From NCBI GenBank assembly GCA_026708325.1, contig JAPOVC010000014.1, positions 310,001-374,000 on the forward strand: a DNA stretch of 64,000 nucleotides, written 5' to 3'. Positions 8,489-17,043 of the stretch are shown here, in pieces. This DNA is from Anaerolineaceae bacterium. GTDB taxonomy: Bacteria > Chloroflexota > Anaerolineae > Aggregatilineales > Phototrophicaceae. The notes beneath the pieces are model-generated. The model saw nothing but the letters and a program-made list of their open reading frames with translations. It was not told the DNA's origin and did not search any database. Within the stretch, counting starts at the first letter, position 1, and each line of letters opens with the position of its first letter. A program made the translations under genes and the position numbers.

Positions 8489-10093
8489 TCAGTTTCGCTC
8501 GACCGTCAGCAGTACATCGCTGCCGGGATGCATCACGTCGCTGCTCATGCCATCCGGCCACCGGATTTCGAGGCGCTCCAGTTCGGCGCCGATCGGGAAG
8601 CCAAAGTGCACCCGGGCCGGGTCCCCGGAGAGATAGCCACTGCCCGACTTGATTTCCCGGGACATGCTTCCGACCGAACTGTGCAGGACCAGTTGCGCGC
8701 CGATGGCCTGGGGATTCAGGCTGCCTGCCTGAATCAGGTCCACCTGCAGGCTTGCTCCTCCACAAAGGCGGTTTTCGAAGAGCAGGGCGGCGGAGCGCAG
8801 ATTGTTGACGACCAAATCGAGGTCGCCATCCCCGTCAAGGTCGGCCATGCTCAGCCCGCGGCCACTGGCGCTGGCCTGCAATCCCCAGTCCGGCATGTCC
8901 ATGAACATGCCGCTTCCGTCATTGCGGAAGGCCTGGTTCTCTTCCACCAGCTCGCCAGCCGGAAGGTGGCCGAAAATCGTGCTTTCGATCATGCCATTGA
9001 CCACGTAGAGATCGAGGAAACCGTCGAGATCGAGATCGCCAAACTTGCCTGACCAGCTCCAGCCCGTGGCATCGATGCCGGCCATTTCGGCCACGTCCTC
9101 CACGATGCCCTGCAGTACGTTTGCCATTACCTGTGGGTCACCCTCTTCATGGGGCATGTCCATCATGGATGTCATAACCGGTTCCCAGGCTGCCATGGTC
9201 GCCTCGTCCGTGGCGTAGGGTTTCATGTCGGTGGAAAAGAGTTCCACCCTGCGATCATTGTTGAGGTCGGCGCTGTCAAAACTCATCGTGCTGTGGCTCA
9301 TGATCTCAAAGGGCCAAAGCGCTACCCAGCCGCCCTCGCTTCTGGTCCAGGAGAAATCAGGGACGGCGAAGTCGTTGCCGACCAGGATTTCGGGTCTTCC
9401 GTCCCCGTTGATGTCGCTCAGCAGCAGGGCCAGCGCCTGGGCTTCGTCCGCCAGACGCTCCGGACGGAATCCATCACCGGTGTTTTCGTAGGCGTAGACA
9501 CCGGCAATCTGACTCTCAAGGAATTCAGCGCCGATCAGGGTCAATAACTCGGCGTCATAGGTGGCGCCGACGAGGTCCAGGTCGCCATCCTGATCGGTGT
9601 CCGCCCAGTTGATGGAGTAGAGCGGTTCCGAGATGCCAGGAAGTACCTGCAGTTCAAACTGCCTGCCACCGCGATTCACCCACAGGTTGGGCGCGCTGGC
9701 GACGCGCGAAAAGATGATGTCCTGCCAACCGTCGCCGTTCAGATCGACGATGGTGACCGCGCGGGTGTTGCCATCACCCAGGGGCGCGGGCTCAAAGGCC
9801 AGCCCACCCTGGTTCCAAAGAACCGTGTTGGCGTCGCCGTGGTTGGCGAGCACGATGTCCAGGAGCCCGTCATTGTCAAGGTCGTTGATGCCCACGCCGC
9901 TGCCGTTGGCCTCAAACATGCGGACCTCTTCCCCACCAGGGACCGTGGTGGTGTGCGGCAGTGCATGGGTCATAAACGAATCCCCGCATTCTGCAGGGCG
10001 CATGACCGGCGTCTCTGTCCAGGAGGTCTCATGCGAAAAAACGGGCGTCGCAAGCAGCAACAGGCAAATGCCGGCAAACAGCGTGGACTTCAT
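8489..10093 (-). CDS. Secreted FG-GAP/VCBS repeat protein with ASPIC/UnbV C-terminal domain
   Basis: 534-residue exported protein. Signal peptide MKSTLFAGICLLLLATPVFS is followed by repeated FG-GAP/integrin-alpha-like blades, each with a calcium-binding DxDxDG loop: DLDNDGLLD near 72-80, DLNGDGWQD, DTDQDGDLD, DINGDGRPE, DLDLDGFLD and DLDGDGDLD. The last 80 residues (AIGAQLVLHSSVGSMSREI through LEIRWPDG) match the ASPIC/UnbV domain found in CRTAC1-like proteins. The predicted fold is a calcium-bound beta-propeller outside the cytoplasm, probably for adhesion or ligand binding. ATG at 10093 has AGGTG 4 nt upstream. It lies between two importer operons with 157 nt before the next gene; a link to either importer is not established. 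Confidence 0.88.
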   Translation of the reverse strand: MKSTLFAGICLLLLATPVFSHETSWTETPVMRPAECGDSFMTHALPHTTTVPGGEEVRMFEANGSGVGINDLDNDGLLDIVLANHGDANTVLWNQGGLAFEPAPLGDGNTRAVTIVDLNGDGWQDIIFSRVASAPNLWVNRGGRQFELQVLPGISEPLYSINWADTDQDGDLDLVGATYDAELLTLIGAEFLESQIAGVYAYENTGDGFRPERLADEAQALALLLSDINGDGRPEILVGNDFAVPDFSWTRSEGGWVALWPFEIMSHSTMSFDSADLNNDRRVELFSTDMKPYATDEATMAAWEPVMTSMMDMPHEEGDPQVMANVLQGIVEDVAEMAGIDATGWSWSGKFGDLDLDGFLDLYVVNGMIESTIFGHLPAGELVEENQAFRNDGSGMFMDMPDWGLQASASGRGLSMADLDGDGDLDLVVNNLRSAALLFENRLCGGASLQVDLIQAGSLNPQAIGAQLVLHSSVGSMSREIKSGSGYLSGDPARVHFGFPIGAELERLEIRWPDGMSSDVMHPGSDVLLTVERN

Positions 10094-10250
10094 GGTTCAC
10101 CTGCCTTTCGAATCCGGGATGCAAGGAGTGCCAGAGGGAAAATACCCTGAATCCAGGCGATTGCCATTGCCCAGGGTCTGTTCCAGGACAGGGACAGGGG
10201 GCCCCGACGGGCAAGCTGTGGTGCGCGGAAGTTGTCGGGCCGGACCAGGT

Positions 10251-11132
10251 CTAGCGTCCGCCCATGCCAGTGATCGTAATTCCCCGAATGAACCACTTTT
10301 GAGCCATCATGTAGACGATGAGGATCGGCAGCATCGCCGTCACGGCGCCGGCCATCAGAAGTTCCCAACGCGTGTTGAACTGACCCTGAAACTTGGACAA
10401 TCCTACCGGGATGGTGCGCATTTCGTCGCGGTAGGTGATGACCAGGGGCCAGAGGAATTCGTTCCAGGAACCAAGGAAGACGAAAATGGCCACGGCCGCC
10501 AGGGTCGTCTTGCTCATGGGCAACATGATCTGCCACCAGATACGGAAAGACGATGCGCCATCGATACGGGCGGCATCGTCCATTTCCAGCGGAATGCCGC
10601 GATAGTGCTGGCGCAGGAGGAATGTGCTGAAGGCGGAGAAGGCCGGCGGAATGATCAAGGCCTGGTAACTGTCGTACCAGCCCAGGCTGCGAACAATCAC
10701 AAAATTGGGGATCAGCAGCACGGGAAAGGGAATCATCAGGGTCGCCAGCCAGATCGTGAAGAGTTTGTCACGGCCGGCGAAACGCAGTCGGGCAAAGGCG
10801 AAGGCTGAAAGCGAGGACGTGGTCAGTTGCAGGAAGACGACGCTGACCGCAATGATCAAACTGTTCAGATAGTAACGGTCGAAAGGCACGGCCGTCAGGG
10901 CGTTGGGATAGTTGTCCCAGGCGATGGTGTTGGGAATCCAGGTGGGCGGATAGGTGAAGATCTCCGGCGGGTATTTCAGGGATGTGCTAAGCATCCAGAA
11001 AAAGGGCAGCAGCATGACCGCACTGCCGGCGATCAGCAGGACGTGCAGGGCAACGTGCGTGCGGTTAACTGGCTCGCGTACGACCTGTGGAAGATCTGAG
11101 CCGGCCCTGGCCGTACCTGTCGTGGTAGCCAT
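10251..11132 (-). CDS. CUT1 carbohydrate ABC permease, MalG-like
   Basis: Second membrane subunit of a CUT1 sugar importer, 293 residues with six predicted membrane spans. The EAA loop DDAARIDGASSFRIW near 200-215 contacts the ATPase, and the protein ends in MAQKWFIRGITITGMGG, typical of MalG/UgpE proteins (usually 275-300 residues). ATG at 11132 is preferred, with GGAAG 7 nt upstream. A TTG at 11150 overlaps the preceding permease stop (TTGA) and could give a translationally coupled start with six more residues. It is last in the ATPase-glycosidase-SBP-permease-permease operon. Transported sugar unknown. Confidence 0.93.
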   Translation of the reverse strand: MATTTGTARAGSDLPQVVREPVNRTHVALHVLLIAGSAVMLLPFFWMLSTSLKYPPEIFTYPPTWIPNTIAWDNYPNALTAVPFDRYYLNSLIIAVSVVFLQLTTSSLSAFAFARLRFAGRDKLFTIWLATLMIPFPVLLIPNFVIVRSLGWYDSYQALIIPPAFSAFSTFLLRQHYRGIPLEMDDAARIDGASSFRIWWQIMLPMSKTTLAAVAIFVFLGSWNEFLWPLVITYRDEMRTIPVGLSKFQGQFNTRWELLMAGAVTAMLPILIVYMMAQKWFIRGITITGMGGR

Positions 11133-11146
11133 GTCAGCGCTTCCGC

Positions 11147-12103
11147 TCAAACTTCATAATGCACCCAGCGACGCTGCAGGCGCAACTGAATGAAGGTGAC
11201 CACGAAAATGATGGCAAAGAGCAACCAGGCGATGGCCGTGGCCTTCCCCATGCGGAAAAACTCAAAGGCGTTCTGCCAGATGTAGTAGACGATGGAAAGC
11301 GTCGACTGCGGAGGTTCGCCGCCAAAGAGCACGAATGGCTCGGCAAACAACTGGAAAGCCCCGATCATCTGGATGACAAGCAGGAAAAAGGTGATCGGGC
11401 TGACCATCGGTATCGTCACATAACGAAAACGCTGCCATCCGTTGGCCCCGTCGACGCGCGCCGCGTCATAGAGCGCCTCGGGAACTCCCTGCAGGCCCGC
11501 AAGATAAATGACCATGGTAAAGCCAACGTTCTTCCAAAGCGTCAACAGGACGACGGCGGGCTTGGACCAGATGGGATTGTTGATCCAGTCGGGCGGCTGG
11601 ACGGGCACACCGTATCGTTCGGCGATGTCCCAAATGATCGAGCTGATGATGCCAAAGTCCCGGTTGAGCAGCCATTGAAACACGAGAGCGGCCGCCACAA
11701 TATTGGTCACAACCGGCATGAAATATATGAGTCTGTAAAAGGACATTGCCCGGATCTGCTGGTTCAGCGCCGTGGCCAGGGTCAGCCCGAGTCCCAGCTG
11801 CAGCGGGGCGATGACGACAGTGTAATAAAGGGTATTGACGAGCACGCGGCCGAAAACCCGGTCGCGTGTCAACAGTTCCACGTAGTTGGCGATGCCGACG
11901 AATTCCGGCGGGCCCAGCAGGTCCCATTTGGTCAGGCTGACGCCCATGGACATCACAATGGGAATGAGCACGAAAATCACGAAACCCGTTAGCCCCGGGA
12001 TCAGGAAAATCCAGGCTTCGCTCTGCTGGCCGGGGTTCCAGCGCCCCAGCCCGGCCCTCAGTCGAAATCTTTCCATGCGGCTAACCGGGGCATTTGATCG
12101 CAT
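11147..12103 (-). CDS. CUT1 carbohydrate ABC permease, MalF-like
   Basis: First membrane subunit of the CUT1 importer, 318 residues, about six membrane segments. The N-terminal span is SEAWIFLIPGLTGFVIFVLI, and the EAA loop EALYDAARVDGANGWQRF lies near 220-237. It resembles UgpA/LacF-type permeases (280-320 residues) rather than E. coli MalF, which carries a large periplasmic insert. It lies 71 nt after the binding-protein gene, with a strong stem-loop in the gap, and touches the downstream permease. It likely forms a heterodimer with the product of 10251-11132. Confidence 0.94.
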   Translation of the reverse strand: MRSNAPVSRMERFRLRAGLGRWNPGQQSEAWIFLIPGLTGFVIFVLIPIVMSMGVSLTKWDLLGPPEFVGIANYVELLTRDRVFGRVLVNTLYYTVVIAPLQLGLGLTLATALNQQIRAMSFYRLIYFMPVVTNIVAAALVFQWLLNRDFGIISSIIWDIAERYGVPVQPPDWINNPIWSKPAVVLLTLWKNVGFTMVIYLAGLQGVPEALYDAARVDGANGWQRFRYVTIPMVSPITFFLLVIQMIGAFQLFAEPFVLFGGEPPQSTLSIVYYIWQNAFEFFRMGKATAIAWLLFAIIFVVTFIQLRLQRRWVHYEV

Positions 12104-12119
12104 TGCTGCGCCTCTTCAG

Positions 12120-12152
12120 GATCAGGCCAGGGCGCGCGGCCCTGACCTGATC
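12120..12152 (-). other. Long intergenic stem-loop between sugar SBP and permease genes
   Basis: GATCAGGCCAGGGC (12120-12133) pairs with GCCCTGACCTGATC (12139-12152), 13 of 14 positions matching, around a 5-nt GC loop. On the minus strand no U-run follows, so complete termination is unlikely. Its place right after the binding-protein gene matches the known malE-malF arrangement, where such hairpins protect the upstream mRNA and raise the receptor-to-permease ratio. That role is inferred by analogy. Confidence 0.65.
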
Positions 12153-12174
12153 TTTATCGCTTCGTTTGCCTGTC

Positions 12175-13491
12175 TCAGCCGGCGTTCATTTCGGCGAGGT
12201 AGGCATCGACGTCGTCGCAGACGCCAGGCAGGACCTCGGCTGGCACCGCTTCACCGGCCCAGATCTCGTTCATCACCGGGCGGACGTAATTGCCATTGAT
12301 CTCACCCCATTCGGGGAAGTAGGCGACACGGCCACCGGGCTTGGCATTGCGACCCTCAATGATGAAGGCCATACGATTGGCCGGCGGATCCGCCGGATTT
12401 TCCTCGGAACCCAGGAATGCCTCGGAGAGGGCAGTGGATTCCAGCGCCGGCAGAATCTCGCCTGAGGCAGTGTAGATGCCCTGGCCGCCATCGGTGCTCT
12501 GCAGCCAGCTGAGGAAGGTCCAGGCGGATTCCTTGTCGTCGCTGAGCGCGCTCATGGTCCAGGCGGCGCCACCGGCGGCAGCGGCACGCTGGCCGTCAGC
12601 AGGGATCGGCACCGGAACCACGTCGTAGTTCATGCCGGCGGCGTTGAAGGCCGACACACGACTGGCGTTCTGGATGATCATGGCCACCTGGCCGCTCTGG
12701 AAGACCGCCGCGTCACCGCCGGCCTGGCCCAGATTGGCGCTCCGCATGGCGTAGTTGTTGTCCATCATGCCGGCGAAGAACTCAACAGCCTCGATGGACT
12801 CGGGGGAGTCCAGCAGGCAGGTGGTCGGGTTGCGCATGTCATCCAGCAGACCGCCATTGTTCTGCAGCACGAAGAGCGCGAACTTGCCGCCTTCCATGCC
12901 GAGGGCGTAGCGGGATACGCGACCGGTGCTTTCCACGACCGTCAACTGCTCGGCAGCGGCCAGCAGGTCGTCCCAGGTCCAGTCATCGGTGGGGTAGGCG
13001 ACGCCGACCTCGTCGAAGATCTCCTTGTTGTAGTAGAGTACCTCAAGGCCGATGTCTCGCGGGAAGCCCCAAATGCGGCGGGTGCCATCCTCGTCGTAGG
13101 TCGTGCCGTACTCCAGCAGACCAGGCCAGAAGTCGGAGATGTCGTAGTCGTGCGCCTCAATGTAGGGCGTCAGTTCCTCAAGCACGCCGCGAGCCGCGTA
13201 GCGAATCGGCGGCGACAGGAACAACACGTCCGGAATCAGGGCGCCATCGCCGGCGGCCCACAGGGTATCCAGCGAGGTGAAGTAATCGGACCAGGGCTGA
13301 TGCCAGATCTCGATCTCGATGTCGGGGTTGGCCTCCATAAACGCTTCGGCCACGCTAGTGTGGGTGGCGGCCTCTTCCGGGCTGCCCCAGAAGCCCCAGG
13401 TCACCACGGCCTTGTCCTGCGCCGCGGCCAGGCTGCTAAACATGGCAAGCAGCACGACAACCATCAATACACGAACCAGTTTGTGTTGCAC
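12175..13491 (-). CDS. CUT1 sugar ABC transporter substrate-binding protein
   Basis: Periplasmic sugar receptor, 438 residues, SBP_bac_1 (MalE/UgpB) family. Signal peptide VRVLMVVVLLAMFSSLAAAQ lacks a lipobox. The mature protein begins VVTWGFWGSPEE, then PDIEIEIWHQPWSDYFTSL, PDVLFLSP, LEVLYYNKEIFDEVGV, WTWDDLLAAAEQLT, and later SAWTFLSWLQSTDGGQ, all typical of cluster 1 receptors. GTG at 13491 has GGAGGAGG 7 nt upstream. It sits between the glycosidase-like gene (82 nt upstream) and the permeases. A TATAGT hexamer at about 13549 on the minus strand could be an internal -10 box. Ligand likely an oligosaccharide or glycoside. Confidence 0.94.
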   Translation of the reverse strand: MQHKLVRVLMVVVLLAMFSSLAAAQDKAVVTWGFWGSPEEAATHTSVAEAFMEANPDIEIEIWHQPWSDYFTSLDTLWAAGDGALIPDVLFLSPPIRYAARGVLEELTPYIEAHDYDISDFWPGLLEYGTTYDEDGTRRIWGFPRDIGLEVLYYNKEIFDEVGVAYPTDDWTWDDLLAAAEQLTVVESTGRVSRYALGMEGGKFALFVLQNNGGLLDDMRNPTTCLLDSPESIEAVEFFAGMMDNNYAMRSANLGQAGGDAAVFQSGQVAMIIQNASRVSAFNAAGMNYDVVPVPIPADGQRAAAAGGAAWTMSALSDDKESAWTFLSWLQSTDGGQGIYTASGEILPALESTALSEAFLGSEENPADPPANRMAFIIEGRNAKPGGRVAYFPEWGEINGNYVRPVMNEIWAGEAVPAEVLPGVCDDVDAYLAEMNAG

Positions 13492-13573
13492 GATAAACCT
13501 CCTCCGGAATTCAGACGAAGCCAGGATGACGAAATGTTAGCAAAGTTCTGACTATACGCAAACGCCTCCCAAT

Positions 13574-14914
13574 CTATTTTGAGTGGACCGGGCCGCCGCC
13601 TGGGCGAATATCGAATTCGTTGTTTTCGGCTGCGACGGCAGTTGCAGGTTTGACACGACGAAGCTCACTGAAAAAGAGCGTGTCTTCCCTTTGCAAACAG
13701 TGATCTGCATACAGAAACAGGGCCGCGGACCAAGCCTGGTCATCAAAGCCCATCGGATTGCCGCTCTCTCCGTGAAGCCACTCGTTGAAGCCCCACAGGG
13801 ATCTGTCGGCCGCCTGCCTCAGGGATTCCGCCAGGGCGTACAGCAACCTTTCGGCTTCATCGAGCCATCCGTGGCAGACCAGGGCGGCGACGTGAAAGCC
13901 GCCCACCATGGGCCATATTCCGCCATTGTGATACTGGTAGGGCAGGTTCAGATTGCGACTGCGATAGTACTCGCGCCAGTCGCTTTCCCCGGGGTACACC
14001 GGCGGATAAATGGCGCGGGTCGGGTAGGGTTCGGCAATCCCGACCTGGTGCATGTAACGCAAAATGTGTTCGCTGCGGTGTCCATCGGCGATGCCGGTGA
14101 GGATGGCCAGGGCGTTGCCAAGGCTGTCACACCATGTGCCGTATTCGCGAAAAGCTACCCAGGGGAGGTAATAGGGCCTGCTGGAAATGGTCCCGATGTT
14201 GTGATAAAGCATGAACCATTCGAGGCGGATGCTCTTGAGTTGCTCAAGATGTTCGGCAAAATGCTCCGCCACCCAGCAGCGGTCTACCCACATTAAAAGG
14301 TTCAACCGTTCGTGGATATCGCTTGACGTTACAGCCGGACAGCGACCGGTCGCGCCGGTTACCGCCCGCATTTGTTCCCAGCCCAGCATCGCCGCGTAAT
14401 AGAGCACGTTGTCATAAAGGGTGTTGTAGCGAACGGAAATGAGGTCCATCCAGTTGCCGGCTTCCGGCACTTCCAGCAGGCCGCATTCGTTCATGTCCTG
14501 ATATTCGAGCCACAGCAGGGCCCGGTCGATTTGCGGCCAGTGCTCCAGCAGGAATTCCATGTCCCCGCTGACCTGGTAGACCATCCAGTGCCCCAGGATG
14601 AACCACAGGTTGGCATCCAGGGCTCCCGCATTCTCGGTGCTTATGTACCCGTTGTCAGGGTTGACGTTCAGGGGGACAAGGCCCAGTCCGGACTGGAACT
14701 GCCCCAGATTTTCCAGACTGGCGCGCGCCGCCGCCTCCAGCTGCGCGTCGCCACTGACCAGCGCCCCGATGGCCGTTATGGCGCTGTCCCGGGCCCAGAT
14801 TTGCGGGTAACCGGCGGCCGCACCTGAAGCCCGAAAACCCTGATCGGTCCTGCAGCGATGCAAGACCTCAAGGGCCTGTTCACGAGCCTCCCGCAGCAAA
14901 CGTTCTTCGCCCAT
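13574..14914 (-). CDS. (alpha/alpha)6-barrel glycoside hydrolase, glycogen-debranching-like
   Basis: Cytoplasmic protein of 446 residues without a signal peptide, probably acting on the imported carbohydrate. It resembles the six-hairpin glycosidase domain of amylo-alpha-1,6-glucosidases and related GH63/GH100/GH133 proteins. Aromatic-acid patches line the putative pocket: YPQIWARDSAITAIG near 36-50, NAGALDANLWFILGHWMVY near 95-115, EAGNWMDLISVRYNTLYDN near 150-170, YHNGGIWPMVGGFH near 326-340 and GESGNPMGFDDQAWSAA near 388-405. The acids in WARDS and GNWMDL are candidate catalytic residues. ATG at 14914. It is second in the CUT1 operon after the ATPase. Exact linkage specificity and GH family are uncertain; the alternative is a phosphorylase-independent trehalose or glucosylglycerate hydrolase. 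Confidence 0.75.
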   Translation of the reverse strand: MGEERLLREAREQALEVLHRCRTDQGFRASGAAAGYPQIWARDSAITAIGALVSGDAQLEAAARASLENLGQFQSGLGLVPLNVNPDNGYISTENAGALDANLWFILGHWMVYQVSGDMEFLLEHWPQIDRALLWLEYQDMNECGLLEVPEAGNWMDLISVRYNTLYDNVLYYAAMLGWEQMRAVTGATGRCPAVTSSDIHERLNLLMWVDRCWVAEHFAEHLEQLKSIRLEWFMLYHNIGTISSRPYYLPWVAFREYGTWCDSLGNALAILTGIADGHRSEHILRYMHQVGIAEPYPTRAIYPPVYPGESDWREYYRSRNLNLPYQYHNGGIWPMVGGFHVAALVCHGWLDEAERLLYALAESLRQAADRSLWGFNEWLHGESGNPMGFDDQAWSAALFLYADHCLQREDTLFFSELRRVKPATAVAAENNEFDIRPGGGPVHSK

Positions 14915-14980
14915 GGGGTTCCAGCCATTGCTTCCAGCTGATTGTACCCTATTGAAGCCAAATGCAAAAAATGTGCCCGT

Positions 14981-16036
14981 TCAGGAAACTGTCATGCCTT
15001 CATGCGTGAAAGCGGTTGCCTGCATGCGTAAACGCGTATGGCGATTGAACCAGTTCAGGGCATCGAAAGAAACGTAAAACTCAAGCGTCTGGTTTTCGCG
15101 TGGGCGAATCTTGTGGGTTGCGTGCAGGGTTGCCACCACTTCCGCTTGCCCGCGCAATTCGCTCACCCTGCCGTAAACCCGGCGATGATCGCCAAGATAT
15201 TCCACGTGCTGCACGTGAACAGGAATGACAAGCGCATTCCCAACTTCAGAATTGCCCGCTACCGGAACGAAATCCTCGGGCCGAAATCCAATGATGCAGT
15301 TGTCCTTCTCTATAAGGTTCATGGGAGGGGAGCCAAGGAATGTGGCGACAAAAGTGTCCGCGGGACGCTGGTACAACTCCTGTGAGGTCCCAATCTGACG
15401 AATGCGACCTTCCGACATGACCGCAATGCGGTCACCCAGACTTAGCGCATCCTGCTGGTCGTGCGTCACAAGCAGGGTCGTGACGCCCAGGCGTCGCTGA
15501 TAGCGCCTTAGCTCAGCCCGTGCGATGCGGCGCAATCCCGCGTCGAGGCTTGAAAGGGGTTCATCGAAAAGGAAGACGCGCGGCTGGCGCACGATGGCTC
15601 GGGCCAGCGCAACCCGCTGGCGTTCGCCGCCCGACAGCTGGGCGGGGTAACGTTCCAGTCGGCCGACTATGTCCAGTTGGCTGGCGGCGAGTTCGACGCG
15701 TGACTTGATCTCGTCTTTGGGCAACCCTTCATTTTGCAGGGGAAAGGCGATGTTTTTGCGCACGCTCATGTGCGGGTAAAGGGCATAGCTTTGAAAGACC
15801 ATGGCAACACGACGCTTGTCGGGGGCCACACCGTTCATGTTGTCATCGCCGATTTGCACCCAACCCTTGTCCGGAGAGTCAAGACCGGCAATCAGGCGCA
15901 GCAGGGTGGTCTTGCCACAGCCGGAGGGACCGACGATCACCAGCAATTCGCCGTCCCGTACGCGCAGGTTGAGTTCATCCAGGGCGCAGACCTGGCCGTA
16001 GTATCTGCTCAGTTCGACGGCTTCGACTTGTGACAT
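14981..16036 (-). CDS. CUT1 ABC transporter ATP-binding protein, UgpC/MsmK-like
   Basis: Energising subunit of the CUT1 sugar importer, 351 residues. Walker A GPSGCGKT at 36-43, Q-loop FQS near 81, signature LSGGERQR at 134-141, Walker B VFLFDEP at 154-160 and switch His192 (LVTHD) are all intact. The C-terminal 120 residues form the MalK/UgpC-type TOBE region (IIGFRPEDF). ATG at 16036 is preferred over an upstream in-frame start at 16132 because GGAG is 8 nt upstream and homologues begin at MSQVE-like sequence. It is the first gene of the minus-strand operon with its own promoter (16060-16068). The dedicated ATPase is notable because many CUT1 systems share one encoded elsewhere. Confidence 0.95.
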   Translation of the reverse strand: MSQVEAVELSRYYGQVCALDELNLRVRDGELLVIVGPSGCGKTTLLRLIAGLDSPDKGWVQIGDDNMNGVAPDKRRVAMVFQSYALYPHMSVRKNIAFPLQNEGLPKDEIKSRVELAASQLDIVGRLERYPAQLSGGERQRVALARAIVRQPRVFLFDEPLSSLDAGLRRIARAELRRYQRRLGVTTLLVTHDQQDALSLGDRIAVMSEGRIRQIGTSQELYQRPADTFVATFLGSPPMNLIEKDNCIIGFRPEDFVPVAGNSEVGNALVIPVHVQHVEYLGDHRRVYGRVSELRGQAEVVATLHATHKIRPRENQTLEFYVSFDALNWFNRHTRLRMQATAFTHEGMTVS

Positions 16037-16059
16037 GCAACATTCTCCACAGATGCATG

Positions 16060-16068
16060 ATTGTACCA
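16060..16068 (-). promoter_or_regulatory. Extended -10 promoter for the CUT1 operon
   Basis: On the minus strand TGG-TACAAT (16068-16060) is an extended -10 element about 24 nt upstream of the ATPase start. No good -35 is present at the right distance, as is usual for extended -10 promoters. The 290-bp divergent region 16037-16326 otherwise holds no convincing gene. A TTGACT at about 16208 on the plus strand has no partner at the right spacing. Confidence 0.5.
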
Positions 16069-16326
16069 ACTGTAGCGACCGGAAACCGACTGCACTTCCA
16101 CAGCAGCCAGTTATTGAAGGAAGTTGCTTCATCTGCCGTCGTTCCGGTTGCCTGTTTCACCAAACGCCTGTCCAGGGAACAGGGCCAGGTGATTCTGTGC
16201 CGATAGCAGTTGACTCGGTCCATGTGCTAGATTCTGCGGCGCAGGCCGTAGTTCATGGCAAATGCCAGTCAAGGAAGGCAGCAGGCATTGAGTCCTGGAA
16301 ACTTTCTGTGAAAGAGGGAGTGGAAA

Positions 16327-17043
16327 TTGCGCATCGCTGACATGAACTGGTCCATGGTTGAGGACTGGCTGCGGCGGGACGACCGCTGCGTCTTGCCTGT
16401 TGGCAGCACGGAACAGCACGCCGGTCTTGGCCTCTGCGTCGACAACATCCTGGCCGAACGGGTGGCCCTGGAGGCGGCCGGGCCCACAGGCGTGCCGGTC
16501 TTTCCTCCCGTAAATTACGGCCTGACCGCCTACTTTATGGCTTTTCCCGGCACCATCACGCTGCGACCGGAGACCTACGCGGCACTCCTTGGCGACATCC
16601 TGGACAGCCTTGCCAGTCATGGTTTTCGCCGTGTTCTCGTTGTCAATGGTCACGGTGGCAATGCCGCGGCCAGCGAACAGGTCTTGGCCAGGGCGCGGGG
16701 GAGACATCATCTCCAGGTGCAATGGCACAACTGGTGGAAAGCGCCGGCGACCCGGGCCGCGTTCCGTGCACTGGACCCTGATGGTGCGCACGCCTCCTGG
16801 TCGGAAAACTTCCCGTGGACGCGCCTCGAGGGCGTGGTGCAGCCTGACGGTGGCAAAGCCGTGGCGGACATGGTTACGTTAGACAGCATGACGCCGGCCC
16901 AGGTCCGCAAAACTCTTGGTGACGGGAATATGGGTGGTGTCTACCAGAAGCCTGACAATGACATGACGAAAATCTGGAGCGTGGCTGTTCAGGAGACACG
17001 CGACCTGCTGGAAGATGGATGGGAGCGCCATGCGCAGCTTTGA
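16327..17043 (+). CDS. Creatininase-family amidohydrolase
   Basis: Cytoplasmic metal-dependent amidohydrolase of 238 residues (creatininase family usually 230-260). Metal ligands expected in the family are visible: Glu29 and His31 in GSTEQHA, Asp39 in CVDN, the VNGHGGN loop near 107-113, and an acid in SENFPW near 160. The family includes creatinine amidohydrolase, formamide hydrolases of riboflavin-like pathways and MftE peptidase; this protein cannot be assigned to one. TTG at 16327 is supported by AGGGAG about 7 nt upstream; an ATG 15 nt downstream is the alternative. It overlaps the next gene by 14 nt, so the two are probably co-translated. Confidence 0.85.
   Translation: MRIADMNWSMVEDWLRRDDRCVLPVGSTEQHAGLGLCVDNILAERVALEAAGPTGVPVFPPVNYGLTAYFMAFPGTITLRPETYAALLGDILDSLASHGFRRVLVVNGHGGNAAASEQVLARARGRHHLQVQWHNWWKAPATRAAFRALDPDGAHASWSENFPWTRLEGVVQPDGGKAVADMVTLDSMTPAQVRKTLGDGNMGGVYQKPDNDMTKIWSVAVQETRDLLEDGWERHAQL

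Noticed and set aside
16035..16340. 101-codon plus-strand open frame in the CUT1/creatininase divergent spacer
   Set aside because: No ribosome-binding site, unlikely composition, and it overlaps the promoter and start regions of both flanking genes.
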